Shown here: in pieces, positions 11,144 through 22,833 of the stretch | How the letters are laid out: every line of letters begins with the position of its first letter | How positions within the stretch are numbered: position 1 is the first letter of the stretch | DNA from: Undaria pinnatifida | Taxonomy: Eukaryota; Sar; Phaeophyceae; Laminariales; Alariaceae | Length of the DNA: 64,000 bases | Direction of reading: 5' to 3' | Assembly (NCBI GenBank): GCA_012845835.1 | Contig: JABAKD010000026.1 | Span: forward strand, 10,344,199-10,408,198 | The notes under the pieces: generated by a model | What the model saw: only the letters and a program-made list of their open reading frames with translations | The model's database searches: none | Told to the model about the DNA's origin: nothing | Translations under genes and position numbers: made by a program

Positions 11144-12155
11144 CTACCGCTCCAGCTTTGGAATGCGGTTAACTTGCCCCCAATCTATCCCCAGCCCCGG
11201 CTGGATCCCGTTAGCCATCTCCTCCTGCGCCATTTCATTTGCTACCCAGCTGGCATTCTTCCCGTGACTACGAATGTACGCCGTATAGACATCAGGCGCC
11301 CACCGGCCCTCCCGTTGCAACGTCTAAGGGGAAGAACCCCCTGCTGACAAGTGCGTTGCCCCTCTAATCCTAAGGGAGTGCAGAGCGTACTCAACCACCC
11401 GCACGCCCGCCAACGCAACCACTTCTCGCAGGGCTACTGTCGCTTGTTGTTTCGTCCACAGGGACCATCTGCCACCACCACTGCCATACTCCACCAGGGA
11501 AGCCGACGAATGCAAAGACAAACAACAAGAGGTCAACTCAAGCATAAGATGAACAGTACCGCCACCGGCCCCCACGGGCCTCGGTCCACCAGCTTGAATG
11601 CGCGAAAAAACCGCTCCATTGCGTAACTTGTCGCCCTTAGACCCACGAAGTCGAACCTCGACGGGGTCGGCTCTCGACCGTTGCGCCACCCCCAACTGTA
11701 CCCGACCGCGAAAAAAAGACACGTCTGCCCACCGTAAACAACAAGTTTTGTGGATAAGCGACCGAGGTTCCGCAAAAATTTCGGACGCGCGGGTCAAGAA
11801 CCAAAACGACGCACACAACGCAAGCCACAACACGCTCCCCCCGTTACGCCAAGCAGGGATCAAAGTTTCGCCAGCACGCAACATGGCCCGCGACACGGCC
11901 CGACGCACGGTCGCCTGATTACCCACTTCGGCATGCGAGTGCGCCGCATCTTTGGTGGCGCTCGCGATGACGGGGTGAGTGGTGTCGAGCTCCAAACGGC
12001 GTGAAATGCGATGAAAAAGACTTGATGGCCGACAGATGGTTTTCGATGGTCGTCGACCGCAGTTTCTTGGTAGCAAAAGCGTTTGCTACGTACTCAAACA
12101 AAATGCCACAAGTTGGCCATATCGTCGATGACGCAACCACGAAAGACGAGAACAC
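11144..12155 (-). pseudogene. Tyrosine recombinase of the YR retroelement (one stop, one frameshift)
   Basis: Would join the circular cDNA to the chromosome through a covalent phosphotyrosine. The N-terminal SAM-like/core-binding part (VANAFATKKLRSTTIENHLS) is in the frame starting at 12155. After a frameshift near 12070 the catalytic part reads FLTRASEIFAE (first Arg), LRWADV, RGSKGDKLRNG (beta-hairpin Lys) and HSLRIRGATHLSAGG (His-x-x-Arg). A TAG stop at 11324-11326 follows, but the same frame continues with REGRWAPDVYTAYIRSHG, which contains the GRW box and the candidate nucleophilic Tyr, ending at 11144. All expected catalytic residues are therefore still encoded. Confidence 0.88.
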
Positions 12156-12182
12156 CAGAACGTACCCGAAAGTCTACCCAGG

Positions 12183-12660
12183 CTAAAAAATGCCCCAAAT
12201 AAGCTCGTTTTTTCGAGGCCACAACGGCGTGTCGCATGAGCCCGAGGCCAACACCCAAGTACGGAGAGGAATGCCAATGGTCCCCAGTTCCCGAACCTGC
12301 CACGAGATGTTGGGACGAACGGCACGCAAATTATCAAGAACGGAGCCGCGAGCCCAGCGAGAGATACCGTCGGCGGCAGCGTTGTGGATACCACGCACAT
12401 GCGTTGCCTCCAAATGCCATCCAGATGGCACTTCAAGAACGCGGAGGAAATTCATGAGGGCATCGGAACGCGGTTCCAGCCCCCCCCGACACCGCCGCAG
12501 CCAATGCACGGCGGCCTCGTTGTCTCCCCGCAACAAAGCACAATCTCCCGTCACTGACGGTCGATCGGCGCACGAAGACATTAAGACAAATGCCGACACA
12601 ACCATGCCCAGAAGTTCAAGCACGTTGATTGAGAAGTCGTCCACGCCGCGGACGGACTTA
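12183..12660 (-). pseudogene. RNase H of the YR retroelement
   Basis: The minus frame shows DFSINVLELLGMVVSA (the catalytic Glu segment), ALLRGDNEAAVHWL (the DN segment) and HNAAADGISR (the last acidic segment). These are the three conserved blocks of the RNase H domain that follows RT in DIRS-type elements. The first part of the domain lies in a different frame in the RT reading, so a frameshift separates them near 12640. Confidence 0.82.
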
Positions 12661-14300
12661 CTCGAGCCACAAAACCTTGACTGTTCCTTAGCTGTGATAT
12701 TATAGCGCCAGTGAACACCGGTTTCGAGACAATATCCCCCGACGGCGGTTGTTTACGCGTCCGGGAACAACGTTCGTTGTGCCGGGCGCTCCAGCAAATG
12801 ATACATCGGCGCCGACAACACCCCGTCGCGCGCGTCAACACCTTTGTCAACAAACCACCGCCAGAACTCGAGATCCGCATGGAACTCGGGCCCAAGGGCA
12901 ACACGCCGCCCCGGGTTGGCCATTCGGCCAGAGAAGTGATCACCGGCTGCGATGCACGGCAGCCCAACCGAAGCCAACACACGATGAACGAAGAAAACCC
13001 GGGACGAACAGCAAAAGAAATGTGCATGATGAAACCCGCCAGCTGCGACACCTGCTTCGCTGAGGCATCGGTTCGAGTCGGGGGCCACTCCGATAAAAGC
13101 AATCGCAGCTTGTAACGCTTATGGGGCGGCGACGTCACCGTACGCGCCTCTGTGTTTACCAACCAGCCCAGCGCTTGGAGATGCGTGTTCCACATAGTGA
13201 TTTTGCCGGCGGACAAAAGAGGAGGGTCGGACGCGCCACGTACGCGCAACAGGCGTAATTGGTCCGACGCCAACGACTGTACACCCCGCATACAGCGACG
13301 ACCGTCCGGCCACCACTGAACCTCGACAAGAATGCCGTCGTCTACGTAGTACCGCACGAAAGAACGACTCACGGCGTAGCCGCCGCTACCAGTAACTATT
13401 CGACAATTGCGAGGGAGGGACCTAACGGAAGCCCCCCCAAGGAGGGGCAAGACGCACATGTTCGATATCAGCCGCCCCTTGTGGGGAAACGGCTGCATCT
13501 TGAAATGTAGAGTTGGTGTGGGAATTTTCCAGCACAAAAGCTATAAGCCCCCAGAACCCGGGGCTATTACGTCACCAGGATTGCAAGCGAAGATCCACAA
13601 CTACGTATTAGCCCATCGCGTACCCAAACTCCGGCGCCTCTACCGGGGAAAATAAGACTCGGCGAAAAACATTATTCACGTTAACGCGGCAGAGGATGAT
13701 TCTAGCTGTGGGACCGTGCATCTGCCGCAAAAACAACACCCGTAACAACACATCCCGAAGCACAGGACCGAGCTCGCAGGAGGGGCCGGAGGAAAAATCG
13801 GTATCGTCGTTAACGCTAGAGTGGCCACCCGCGCGCGCAAATGTGAGATAGTGAATGATGCGAAACTTGAGCTTAAGCACGACGGCCAACGGCGAAACAC
13901 GTAAACCCCGAATATCAGACACGGGAATTCATTTAAACACCAAAGCCCGACCGTGCACAACGTCAGTACATATCATTGGGTGAACAGCAACGGCATGGGG
14001 GGCGACGCTCGGGTGATTACCGTATGCAAGCTCAGCAGTCAGATTACCCGCCCGCGCAACACACACCGGGGAGCCCGTTGCCAAAACGACGAGCAACTGG
14101 TTAACACGAGGGAGATTCTTGACAGTACCAAACCAATGACGCAGGATGTGAGGATCAATATGTGGGGCATTACGAGCGGATCCGAATGCAAACGTAAACA
14201 ATTTAACACTGCCAGCACACCCACGCAGACGAGACGACCCCGCGCTGGCAACCACATCAAAATTCACGAAACCTGCTGACGATACCGATCGCGTTACACT
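12661..14300 (-). pseudogene. DIRS-type reverse transcriptase (broken)
   Basis: The N-terminal blocks are in frames 14267-13929 (AYGNHPSVAPHAVAV) and 13922-13608 (SDIRGLRVSPLAVVLK, KFRIIHYLTF, SSVNDDTDFSSG). Motif A reads CRVNVNNVFRRV, where the usual catalytic Asp (V-D-V-K-D-A-F pattern) is Asn. After a frameshift the frame from 13537 has the intact YVDD box at 13337-13348 (VRYYVDDGILVE) and LGWLVNTEARTV further on. RT here would have copied element RNA; the motif A change and the frameshifts show it is dead. Confidence 0.85.
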
Positions 14301-14748
14301 ATCCTGCGTGATCGCTTCGCCTCAACCACCAAATTCAACTGTGCGTGCGCGCGCTCGCCGTCGGTCAAGCCGTGTCCGCACCCCGACTTAAATCTGAACG
14401 TCGCACACGTTCGCTGTGGCTAACTGTATCTCCGCGCGCGACCGATAAGCCAGTTCCTAAAATGCGCGCCGACACAAACGGAAACGCACGCGCGCGCTCC
14501 CCATGGTCACCTCTATTCCCGAACACGACGGATCCCAGAGCAACGGGTACACGGTCAGGCCCAAAGCCGCCTTCGCCCGCCAGCGCCTCCAACGCACGCC
14601 CCTTCAACCCGCCCGTGACCCCGCGGACTGCCAGCATTGTCGGCGCTCCGAAAACATCGACCGTCGACGCAACCCACACACCAACCGCCAACGCTGCAGC
14701 CGTGCCCTCTGAGGTTGGACCCAACAGGCGGCGGCCGCTCTCAATCGT

Positions 14749-15666
14749 TTACGCTGCCGCTACATCCACCGCCGGCGCCACAGCTGCGCCCTTGGCCTCA
14801 CATGGCGGCAGGCCCGTATCTTCATCAGGAACCAGAACCAGCGCCTCTACCCCCGTCGCCCCCCCTGTTGCCCTGCGCGGAGAGGACCGCACGCGGCGAC
14901 AGCGCCCGCGACCCTCCGGCTGCCGCCGCCTCGCTTCCCCCGCCTTCATCCCTGCGAGCAAGTGGGGATGGCGAGGATGCCGAGGCCGCGGGGGCCTTGT
15001 GCCGGAACTTACACGGAGACCAGTTGCATTTACCGGTGCGCGCGAACATCCGGCAGGCCTGCGGGGGACTTGAATTGGCCTTTCCGTCGGACCCGGGCGA
15101 TCCAGCGGGGGGAGCGGTGGCCTTCCGCTAGGTGGGCCTGTCCGCGCCGGACCGACGCTGCTACGCACGAGCCGGAGCACCCCCCCCCCGCCGCGGCAAA
15201 ATTCGAGAGTGCGTACGAACGCGGGCATGGGTGGGGGGTCGAACGCCGTACCTGCTGGGGGAGGGACAACAGCATGAGACGACTGCTGCGCAGCACGCAT
15301 GAGCTCGCTCACCCACCAATCGATGCCGCGGTTAATCATATCACACAGCAATGCATGCGCTTCTGGGACGGACGGCATCCTGTAGTTGCTGAAGATGTGC
15401 GCACGCAAGCTCATGACCGAGACTGTAAACGCGTCGCCAACGGCGTTGATCCGCGCCAGACACGGGAGGTCGTCGGCGACCCCTGGCGAGAGGCCCACAG
15501 AAACAATCGAGATAACGGCCAATCTCAAGAGGTCGAGACGGCCGGCGACCATTAGCGAGTGCCCGACAGGCCCGTCCACGCGGGGCCTATAAGCCCCAAC
15601 GTCAAGGGAGCTGAAGGAACGAAACTGAGACGCGATGTTGGCTGTCACGTGGATGACCTCCCTCAC
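14749..15666 (-). pseudogene. Gag-like protein with CCCH zinc finger (YR element)
   Basis: A 305-residue open frame from ATG 15666. Residues 1-130 form a putative structural domain (REVIHVTANIASQFRSF, PSVPEAHALLCDMINRGIDWW). The rest becomes Pro/Arg-rich, a sign of a shifted frame. In the neighbouring minus frame at about 15055-14990 the sequence ACRMFARTGKCNWSPCKFRH fits C-x8-C-x4-C-x3-H, a CCCH-type finger probably used to bind RNA. The finger is likely the natural C-terminal part of Gag, separated by a frameshift near 15100-15200. It sits upstream of RT as expected. Confidence 0.65.
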
Positions 15667-16292
15667 GAACGACTGCAGGTTAGCGGAGGAGTCCCCGAGG
15701 TTCGGGGTGATACGCCCTTGAATAATCCACAGCTTTCTATGTGTTCACCTTGTTTCATGTGGTCATTTCGGTGGTAAGGTTTGCTTTTGGTCGCTGCCGT
15801 TCCTGAGCGTCGTCGCCGTCTCGGAAAGCTACCCGACCAGAGTTGTTCTCCACGAACTAGCGAAGGCTGATGTCGAAATTAGCTACCTGATCAGCTCAAG
15901 CAGCCGCTACCCCGCGGGAGGAAGAAGTGGTTACAGATATATTGGCATTTGTTTCGTCAAGGCACGCATGGACCCGCGCGAATATGGTTTCAATCTGTCT
16001 GGCCTACATTGCCAAGCCCTTCGAAGGCAAGGGCGCACCGATCGCTGGCGCCCCGGAGGAGGACCCCGAGCCCGCGGGAGCTGCAGCGGCCCGGGCACGC
16101 AGAGTAGCCTCCGCCTCAGCTGTGAGTGCGGCAGGCGCCGCGGCACCCTGGCGAATCCTCCATCGTCGAAGGAACAGCCCGCAGCGCTCGCCACAGCAGT
16201 AGTTACAACGAATTATCACCACGGCAGTCACCACAGCAGTCCCAGCGAAGTCTCACAGCAGCTGTCGCAGCGAGGCTCGCTTACAGCAGAAT
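15667..16292. other. 5' leader of the YR element, no clear gene
   Basis: Between A1 and the Gag start. Contains several overlapping short frames and a 'cacagcag' rich stretch (16190-16265). No domain recognised. Confidence 0.5.
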
Positions 16293-16533
16293 TCAGCCAG
16301 TCTGTCACACCTTGAACCTGTCTCGCTGACGATGCTGCCCTCTTCTCTGCGTGCTTCGCTTGCTACTCAGCAACCAGACAGATTGATCCAAGGTTCCCTT
16401 TGCTATACCAGGACTAGTACAAGTAACCACTCGCGTTAATCTCATTGGTTAACGTGCAACAACCCCAAACTTCTTCTGTTCATACCTACATACAAAACCC
16501 GGATTTTTTCGTGCCTTGATAATAATACGCTTT
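16293..16533 (-). repeat. Split direct repeat A1 (outer 5' end of the YR element)
   Basis: Partner of 10573-10808. Ends on the plus strand with 'aatacgcttt', then unique sequence begins ('caagaatggg'). Confidence 0.85.
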
Positions 16534-17248
16534 CAAGAATGGGACTGTCATCTTTGCGCCCGATAAAAGTCTGCCAGCGACCGGATGTTGTGGAGAAATC
16601 ACACCAGGGCTATGAGAATCGCCAGGTGGCTTGTTTGGGCGGTCGGCGCGGCGTGGACCTGCGGAACCATGGTGACTCCACCAGGTAAGGGGACTACCAA
16701 CCACCCAAAGCAAGTCGCCTTCAAAATATCAGGTGGCCTTTGGTGCTCTATGTTTTTAGAACTGGTGTGCACGTATTTTTAGGTCCGACCAGGCTATGGC
16801 CTCGCACGAGTCCCTGCACAGCACAGATCCCACATGCTGGTGCACGGATTAGGGAGGTTGCAGCCACCTGCTCAATGGTCAGCACGCCGAGATGTCTTGT
16901 TTGAAGCAGCCTTTTACAGCACAGTACTCTATATGATCACGTACAAGTGGTTTTTAGGCCCACAATGTGACCATGTAGGGTGAAATTGACCCCTGCACTT
17001 TTGCCGAGGACCCCGCGGTAGTGTAGTACACGTACCGACCCACGAACGCCTCCACAAACGCCGGTGGCCCGCGAGGGTTTCTAATATCGCTGCCCCGGTG
17101 TATGGTCGGTGGCGTGGGGGAAAACTGGACCGCAATTTCATGCACAGCAGTAGACTACCTCTCTTGTATTTCTTGGTGTTGGCTTCCTTCGTGGTATATG
17201 TGAACACTCCCACGCCAAAGCCTATTATTCAATATTAGTCTGTGATTG
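16534..17248. other. No recognisable gene
   Basis: Unique-looking spacer. Short frames only (16585-16782 plus, 16929-17213 minus), with no domain. Confidence 0.5.
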
Positions 17249-17935
17249 GCGCTGCTGTACGAAGTGGGTTCGACACAAAAGGCAAAGTACCTTGAACACG
17301 AAACATAGCTGACATCTTCGCAAATCGATTAACCTAGTAAGCCTCTGTCAACTAGAACCTTGTGTTCGGAAAATGAACGATTCCGCGAAACCAGAACCGA
17401 CATAAAAAGAGGGTTTCACACATTTGAAGCACAAATTTCATACTGCTATTAGTATGTAGATCTCGCCCACTCCGAACAAAACCGGCCGAAACACTGTGTT
17501 TGGCGCTGCTGTACGCAGTGGGTTCGACATATTCGGTTTCACACATTTGAAGAAAAAATCTTTATACTGCTATTAGTATGTATGTCTCGCCCACTCCGAA
17601 CAAAACCGGCCGAAACACCGTGTTTGGCGCTGCTGTACGCAGTGGGTTCGACGTGTTCGGCAGAGTACCTTGAAACGAAAGATAGCTATCGTCTAGGCCA
17701 ATCGATTGACCTGTTGAGCCTGCATCAACTCAAACCCTGCCTTCGGAAAAAAACTCGTTTCCGCGAAACCAGAATCGACGAAAAAAATGAGTTTCACACC
17801 TATGAAGCGTAAATTTCATGAGGTATTGCCTCGGCCACCCCGAACAAGACAGGCCGAAACACTGTGTTTGGCGCTGCCTTACGCAGTGGGTTCGACACAT
17901 TCGGTAAAATATCTTGAAGACGAAATATTGCTTAC
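17249..17935. repeat. Tandem repeat, about 250-bp unit, four copies (some deleted)
   Basis: Units start at 'cgctg..tacg.agtgggttcgaca' near 17249, 17502, 17628 and 17872. Full units also contain 'gaaaccagaa', 'tttcacacat', 'cgaacaaaaccggccgaaacac'. The second unit lacks about half. Short frames reading RTKPAETPCLALLYAVGSTC repeat with the unit. Confidence 0.85.
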
Positions 17936-18640
17936 ACGCTGTTACTCCCTGCAGTGGAGGTCGCTTGAAGACAGCAGACGTGGTACATGTCCAATTTATT
18001 TGCAGTATACACTAACGCAACGCTTGTTTTGCTGCTGTGAATACAGGCTTGCCCACAGGGGTTGTCCCAGAGGTAGCTCTAGCTATGGACATACTGGCCA
18101 TGTTGTGCGCGCAGCCAGCTAGGAGTCATTGGTGCAAGCAGGAAGACGTAGAGCGTGATGTGAGATTGGAACACCGGGGTTTCTGTACCCATTTTTGTGG
18201 CCAGCGTAGGCTTCCGGAGGGAGACAAAAGGCTAAATGAGATATCCACCAAGCTAACAGCTGCTGGAGTTTTTACAGATTCCTCGCTAACAGGATTCCAA
18301 CCAGGGTGTCATGGCTCGCGTTTACTGGAAAGGGTGGGACGGGAACCATATTCGCTGGCAACTGACCATCGGACATGATCAAGACAGCTACAATAAGATG
18401 GAAGAAGGCTTGGTGGGATGCCAGCTCCGTATTTGTTGTAGCGTGCGTCGAGCGTCGAGATGCTGCGTACTCGTACTGATGTGGACTGCTGCATGATCGC
18501 ACAACTTTATTTTGTAGATGTTTCTGAAATGCGATCGATTTTTTTAAGGGTACACGAACCCCAAAAATAGGGGAGAGTTGCAAATAGACCGGTCGAAATA
18601 AACACGACGATTTATACAAAACCGGGATTCTTTTCTGAGG
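17936..18640. other. No recognisable gene
   Basis: A frame of 113 codons at 18037-18378 (plus) contains GVVPEVALAMDILAM and ISTKLTAAGVFTDSSLTGF. It has no recognised domain and could be a decayed exon or chance. Confidence 0.35.
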
Positions 18641-18649
18641 GTACTAGCG

Positions 18650-19190
18650 TGTCCTTAAGAATATAGGTCGGCCACTCCTTTTGCAGCTACAGTGTCGCTA
18701 TCAGGGTCAACAGGGGGATGCCAATCAGTGTGTGCGCGGAAACTATAAAATCCGTTTTTAAGGGGGACGAAATATGACAGCTGTGGAAGGAAATGCATCA
18801 GTTTATCAAGAGAGTCGTATAACCGGTGAGGGGAGGGAGGGGCGTGGGGGCATGGATTTGAACAAGAGGGAGCGGTGTGGGGGGTGGGATGGGCGGGGAA
18901 CTCAAAATGTGCGTGCAAACTATAAATCCTTCGAGGGGATAAATCTGACTGCTTTTGAAGGAATGCACCAGTTAACTATTATATGTATATCCTGTAAGTC
19001 GCACAACCAATGAGGAGAGGGCGGCGTGTTCGTGCGGGGGGGGGGGGAGGGGCAAAACGGTTTTAACAGCTTTAGGTCGCATAGATGTAGGGGTTTGCTA
19101 TACGCGTGGTGCTAGGTCTTGGCGATGCGCGATGGTGCGGGTGGTGGGGAAGGAAGAGGCGTTGGGGGGGGGGCGGGTAAATTGGAGCAA
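18650..19190. repeat. G-rich dispersed repeat (family of 1561-2690)
   Basis: Shares 'gctatcagggtcaacaggg', 'ggaaatgcatcagtt', 'taaccggtgaggggaggg', and 'ggggtttgctatacg...ggtgctaggtcttggcgat' with the left-edge block, and the first two with 63210-63420. Contains G runs at 19036-19047 and 19162-19170. Confidence 0.75.
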
Positions 19191-19257
19191 ATATATATTA
19201 GACAAGACGATAATCGTATGAGCATACGCAGCCGTGGAGATTTGGGGTGCTTCGATA

Positions 19258-19440
19258 TATCGGATCGTCTCGATGGGGTGACAACCTCATCGAGGTTCCC
19301 AGGGACATGTTTATGGACACTGTTTTGTAACGGATCTTCTCGATGGGGTGACAACTTCATCGAGGTTTCGAGGGACATGTTTGGGGACACCGCTTTCAGT
19401 AGCGGATCTTCTCGGTGGCAGAACATAACTTTCTCGAGAC
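19258..19440. repeat. Tandem hairpin repeat, about 70-bp unit, 2.5-3 copies
   Basis: Units start at CGGATC (19261, 19331, 19402). The first two hold an exact inverted repeat CTCGATG ... CATCGAG (19269-19275 with 19288-19294) around a 12-base loop, followed by 'agggacatgttt'. The third unit has lost the stem. Confidence 0.8.
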
Positions 19441-20719
19441 GTAGACTGACTCTCTCGATGGGACGTCAACGAGGATTGCGGAGATGCTCGGTCTCCTTGA
19501 TGTCGGAGACACGTCGTGGAGGGAGTATTTTCTTCATGTGTTCATGTTGCCTGTGTTAGGAACCTGGCCCATTACATTACCCCTGAGTTTTAGTGGTTTT
19601 GCATGATCATTGCTCCACCAAAACTGAGAAATGTAAACTGGGTACAGGTGACTTGAATACTCAACATGTCTGTGTCACGCTCTGAGACAATAATAGGGAG
19701 CAGGAATGCAAGGGATGTATGTCCAGTAACTATACCATCGCAGGACATTCAGTTGGTATTGAATGTGACATGTACCGGTGACAGAAAAATTAATTGATAC
19801 GTTTTATCAAATCGTCAGGATGTGACTCTGGACATTTAAGACAGGGTGACGGACTGGTGGGTACTCTCGCTAAGCAGTGAACTGGCTACGGCCTGCAGGG
19901 CTCGAGGTACTTGATCCATGCAACGACGGGGACAAAATGAAATGGAATGGGGAATAAGCGTATGGCATGGGACGAACTTCATGCTGGCATGGAATGATCT
20001 TCATGCGACAAGACATCTCGACGTATGGTGCTTGGCAACTGGGGCGCGGTCGACCGTGGGACGCAGCGGATAATAATTAAAGAACGTATCAACGTGTATG
20101 ACGGACAGCTCGATATAAAGCGACAACTCTTATGGCTCACATCTATCCGTCATCGACATACAGGGACAAGATAACGGGATATCCACGGTAACAGCCATTC
20201 TCTTTGAAAGCAGGTGAGTGAACGACACGCGTGATTCACACCTTGCGTCGTCGACACACAAGGATAAGACGACGGGGCGCTCACGAAAACGGACATTATT
20301 TTCTTTTATTTTTTAAATTGTAAATGTGTATGTGCTTGGTACTGAGCAGTTGACAAGGCTTTAAGCCTCGGTCGTTGGCGTGGGGGATCGCCTTTTAGAC
20401 TACTCGGTAAAATACAGGACAGCTGCACATATGTAATAAATATGAATTAAAAACGCAGGACAAGGGCAAATACATGACACGACATGTCGATTCGTGACTG
20501 GGCAACCGGGTACAAAGAAACACGGGCGTTCATCATTGGCTGCTAGTGCTGAGGTTGGACAAATAATTGTCTACGCGCAAGGACGGTCCAGTAGAGTTCC
20601 CATCACGCATAGTGTTCGTTGGCATTTGCGGCTACGGACGGTGCTGTCGTATAGGGGCATTGAATGCTGCTGAATCCTGTGATAAAATTGCAGCACGGCA
20701 TGACTATGTCATTTCCCGA
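19441..20719. other. No recognisable gene
   Basis: Possibly the 3' non-coding part or LTR of the decayed Gypsy copy to its right, but I found no second LTR to support that. Otherwise featureless. Confidence 0.4.
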
Positions 20720-21400
20720 CACTGAGGGGTAACCCTACCATGATGCCATACACACAATTGTGGAGGGTAATCGTTCAGTTTCAGGTGGTACTGGAAATTT
20801 GAAAGCGACGCGGCTCCTACCCCGCGTTTATGCCCGTCTATGATCTCGACAGTGAAAGGCCCGATCTTGACTTGAGTCAAAGATACGTTTTGATTGGAGA
20901 CAGGTATGCTTGTTCCCATGTATGCTTGTTCCCAGGAACATGTCATCTAGTACGTCCAAGTCGGGCTCGGGGTTGTGACAGGGGAATAGTATTTTGTTAT
21001 TTGACCCAGATGAACTGTGGTTTCCTTGACTGTGCCCTGTTTGCGGACTCGGTCGATGACTGTGGACAACTTCGTTTTGGCAGTACAAGGCCCGCGCCGA
21101 GGACAGTATAGCTTGGGATTAGAGCCGTCAAAATCATGGTATGGGCGATGGGTCAACACTTGATCGCCTGGTTTGAAGATCGGAAATGACAACTTATCAT
21201 TCTCTGTTGCTTGCTCGTCCGATCGTTCTTTGAAGTTACGGCCGGCAACTCATACGCTAGCTTATTTTTTTTGGACACTGCGACGTGAATAATCGAGTTC
21301 AGACTGTGGTTCGGTTGCGGTTGGAACGCCTAGAATGAGATCGACAGGTAGTACGACGGCGCGTCCGAATACTAGGCAGTGTGGAGGTTCTTCAAGTGTG
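20720..21400 (-). pseudogene. Second Gypsy integrase C-terminal remnant
   Basis: Minus-strand translation gives HCLVFGRAVVLPVDLILGVP (about 21390-21330), then FPIFKPGDQVLTHRPYHDFDG and an IDRVR...VHLGQITKYYSP segment (21185-20960). These align with the integrase end of the 3.4-8.8 kb element (FFGRHLRLSVDIILGIP; YPVFKLGQEVLVYRPYRDLDG; IHLAHIKLYYQ). Only the last part of pol survives, with frameshifts. The rest of the element is not identifiable. Confidence 0.82.
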
Positions 21401-22833
21401 GACGAATAAGCTGTGTTTCACAATTTTCCTTAGGCAGACCGCACAACAAAAGTCAACCTTGCACACGAGTGCGAGAGTAAGATAGAAAGGTGTGCATGTC
21501 TTATATGCGCACCACCTAGCTAGGTGTGCTTGTTGTTTTTTCACGACGCTGACTGATTGTTGTTATATTCTTTGTGGCTGCGTTATTTCTTGCTCATTTC
21601 TAAAGTTTCCATTTTATCTTTGGTACAGTGTGTGGCGACGATCAAGACATTGTCATCACAGCTGTCGTCAGTAACAGCGATGCGTGTGTTATTCATATTA
21701 AATTCGCATTTCCATGCATGCGTCTGCATCCAGCACAGCATCTAGCGTCCGTACCGATTCCTCGTAGTAGGGAGACGAGAGCTCTGTGGTCCCAAACTAC
21801 GAGACCTGAGAGATATACATTGCAAATACATCAAGGTGATTTTGCCATGACATGTAATAAACAGAAATGAACACGTCGGAAAATCAAACGATCAAAGCCA
21901 GCAAAGTAAGTTCTTTGCAACAAAAAGAACTTAAAAGGGGGACAAAAGGCAAACGAAAATGCCCACGTTCACGGACAAAAACAATGTCCACGTTGGAAAA
22001 AAGTGTTGAGACAAATTTGGATTTGATAGGCCAAGATATGCATCATAAGGAAGGAACACGATTTCAGGGTAAGTAAAATTTGAATTACACGAAAAAGGTA
22101 AAAGTAGCGAAAGTAGTAAAACACTTTCATATTATTGGGGGTGATACAAATCCTGTGGTTCTTAACATAAGAGACCTTGGTAGTCTCCTTCGCCTTTGAG
22201 ACTGATGGGGATGCCTTCAGATGTTCAGTTGGTTCGGAAAGACGTAGGCAGTGGTCCGGTTCAAGGAGATGAAAGAAGTGGAAAAAGTGTTTTATTATCC
22301 TCAGCCTGGTGGGAAACAAGGCGGAAACCGAGCACTGAAGTGGTGGGGCTCGTGTCGCTCCCCGCTGTCTACGTCCGTCTGCTCGAGGCGATCTACTACT
22401 ATGTTCCCGTACGATGATTGACAGGATGATCTCCCCGCTGTCAGCTATTGCTAGCACTTTTCATATGCTTTGCAAGCACTCAAGAAATGGGGCTCGAGCA
22501 GCTCCTCAAATATCTGCCTACGTCTGCACTCAATCCTTCACTCAACTACAGCAGTATGTTCCTGTGCGATGACTGCTAAGATTGCCTACCAGTATTTCCC
22601 TTGTAGTAGTCTTTTACGCTACGCTACGAAGTCGTCTCTACTCCTGTGGCTGGTCCTACAGCAGAGTAATCCTACGGCAGTACACGTTAGCTTCTCTTAC
22701 CGCATTGGGCCAGCGTCAGTCTCCATATGGCCCTCGGTGGCCATGGTCTGCTTACTGGAGACTGACCCATCCCCCAGTCCCGAACTACCAACTGCCTCGC
22801 AATTGCGCTGAAACCCAATCTCACCACAATAGC
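21401..22833. other. No recognisable gene
   Basis: Short frames only. A Lys-rich 69-codon frame at 21867-22076 has no recognisable fold and lies in A-rich sequence. Confidence 0.45.

Larger units (their letters stand above)
9758..16533 (-). mobile_element. Tyrosine-recombinase retrotransposon (DIRS/Ngaro/PAT-like) with split direct repeats
   Basis: About 6.8 kb. On the minus strand the order is repeat A1 (16533-16293), Gag, RT, RNase H, tyrosine recombinase, repeat B1 (10986-10806), repeat A2 (10808-10573), a 636-bp spacer, repeat B2 (9936-9758). The A1-ORFs-B1-A2-B2 arrangement is the split-direct-repeat signature of YR retroelements that integrate through a circular intermediate instead of an integrase. 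A and B copies each meet at the same trinucleotide (TTT on the plus strand) at 9758-9760, 10806-10808 and 16531-16533. All four coding parts are damaged. Confidence 0.85.

Noticed and set aside
14345..15073. 242-codon plus-strand frame rich in Pro, Ala, Thr
   Set aside because: Antisense shadow of the GC-rich Gag region of the YR element.
21867..22076. Lys-rich 69-codon frame
   Set aside because: A-rich low-complexity composition, no homology signal or conserved neighbour.
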